A stretch of 64,000 nt of DNA from Azorinus chamasolen (Eukaryota > Mollusca > Bivalvia > Cardiida > Solecurtidae): contig OY755240.1 of the NCBI GenBank assembly GCA_963576725.1, positions 16,780,440 through 16,844,439 of the forward strand. Direction: 5' to 3'. The notes beneath the pieces are model-generated. The model saw only the letters and a program-made list of their open reading frames with translations. It made no database searches and was not told where the DNA came from. Both the position numbers and the translations under genes were made by a program. Shown one piece after another: positions 63,963 to 64,000 of this stretch (positions within the stretch are counted from its first letter, which is position 1; each line of letters starts with the position of its first letter).

Positions 63963-64000
63963 AAAACCATGTACCAAGTTTAAATCTGTCATACTGTGTA

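Overview
The window is AT-rich eukaryotic DNA from an invertebrate, most likely a bivalve (clam-type) mollusc. It has no operons and carries GT/GA/TCTG microsatellites, tRNA-derived SINEs, and many decayed transposons. Selenoprotein-type Penelope-like elements (Naiads) are established for clams and spiders. The species cannot be named from this sequence alone.

Only one likely host gene is visible: a Golgi-type carbohydrate sulfotransferase (354 codons, minus strand, about 14.6-15.7 kb), probably the terminal exon. Almost everything else is repetitive. The one young-looking element is a LINE with an uninterrupted 1,122-codon endonuclease/reverse-transcriptase ORF at 35.6-39.0 kb (minus).

The most interesting content is a set of Naiad copies (GIY-YIG nuclease placed BEFORE the RT) at 0-0.4, 1.0-1.3, 2.2-3.9, 10.8-12.1, 17.8, 51.0-55.9, 56.6-57.6 and 58.6-61.6 kb. 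The fullest copy (50,983-55,827, minus) has in-frame TGA codons where relatives have cysteine: in the GIY-YIG core, as the first Cys of the CxC linker motif, and after a VIII/IIII stretch of the RT N-terminus. The last two recur at identical positions in a clearly diverged second family (58.6-61.6 kb). Folding by hand, I find a SECIS-like hairpin starting exactly at the UAG stop codon in both families. It has an AUGA/GA quartet, 12 nt to an AAA in the apical loop, and a covarying helix II and helix I. Together these indicate selenocysteine recoding within one retroelement.

Layout: 0-4.5 kb is a mosaic of Naiad and of a second, C-terminal-endonuclease Penelope-like family. 5.2-7.9 kb is a dead pogo/Tigger transposase with a PHD finger. 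7.8-8.6 kb holds microsatellites and SINEs. 9.8-13.35 kb is a foldback transposon with arrays of palindromes in its arms and a 6-bp target duplication. 14.6-15.7 kb is the sulfotransferase. 16-35 kb is MITEs, SINEs, minisatellites (34, 36, 25 and about 177 bp periods) and hairpins. 35.3-39 kb is the LINE. 39-47 kb is MITEs, inverted 14-bp arrays and GA/TCTG tracts. 47.7-48.9 kb is a 579-bp tandem duplication with long hairpins. 49.4-56.2 kb is a second Tigger copy split by the Naiad. 56.2-61.6 kb holds more Penelope-like elements. 61.6-64 kb is tandem repeats and MITEs. A piggyBac-type MITE (TTAA-CCCTTTCC ends) with a central 65-70 bp palindrome recurs through the whole window.
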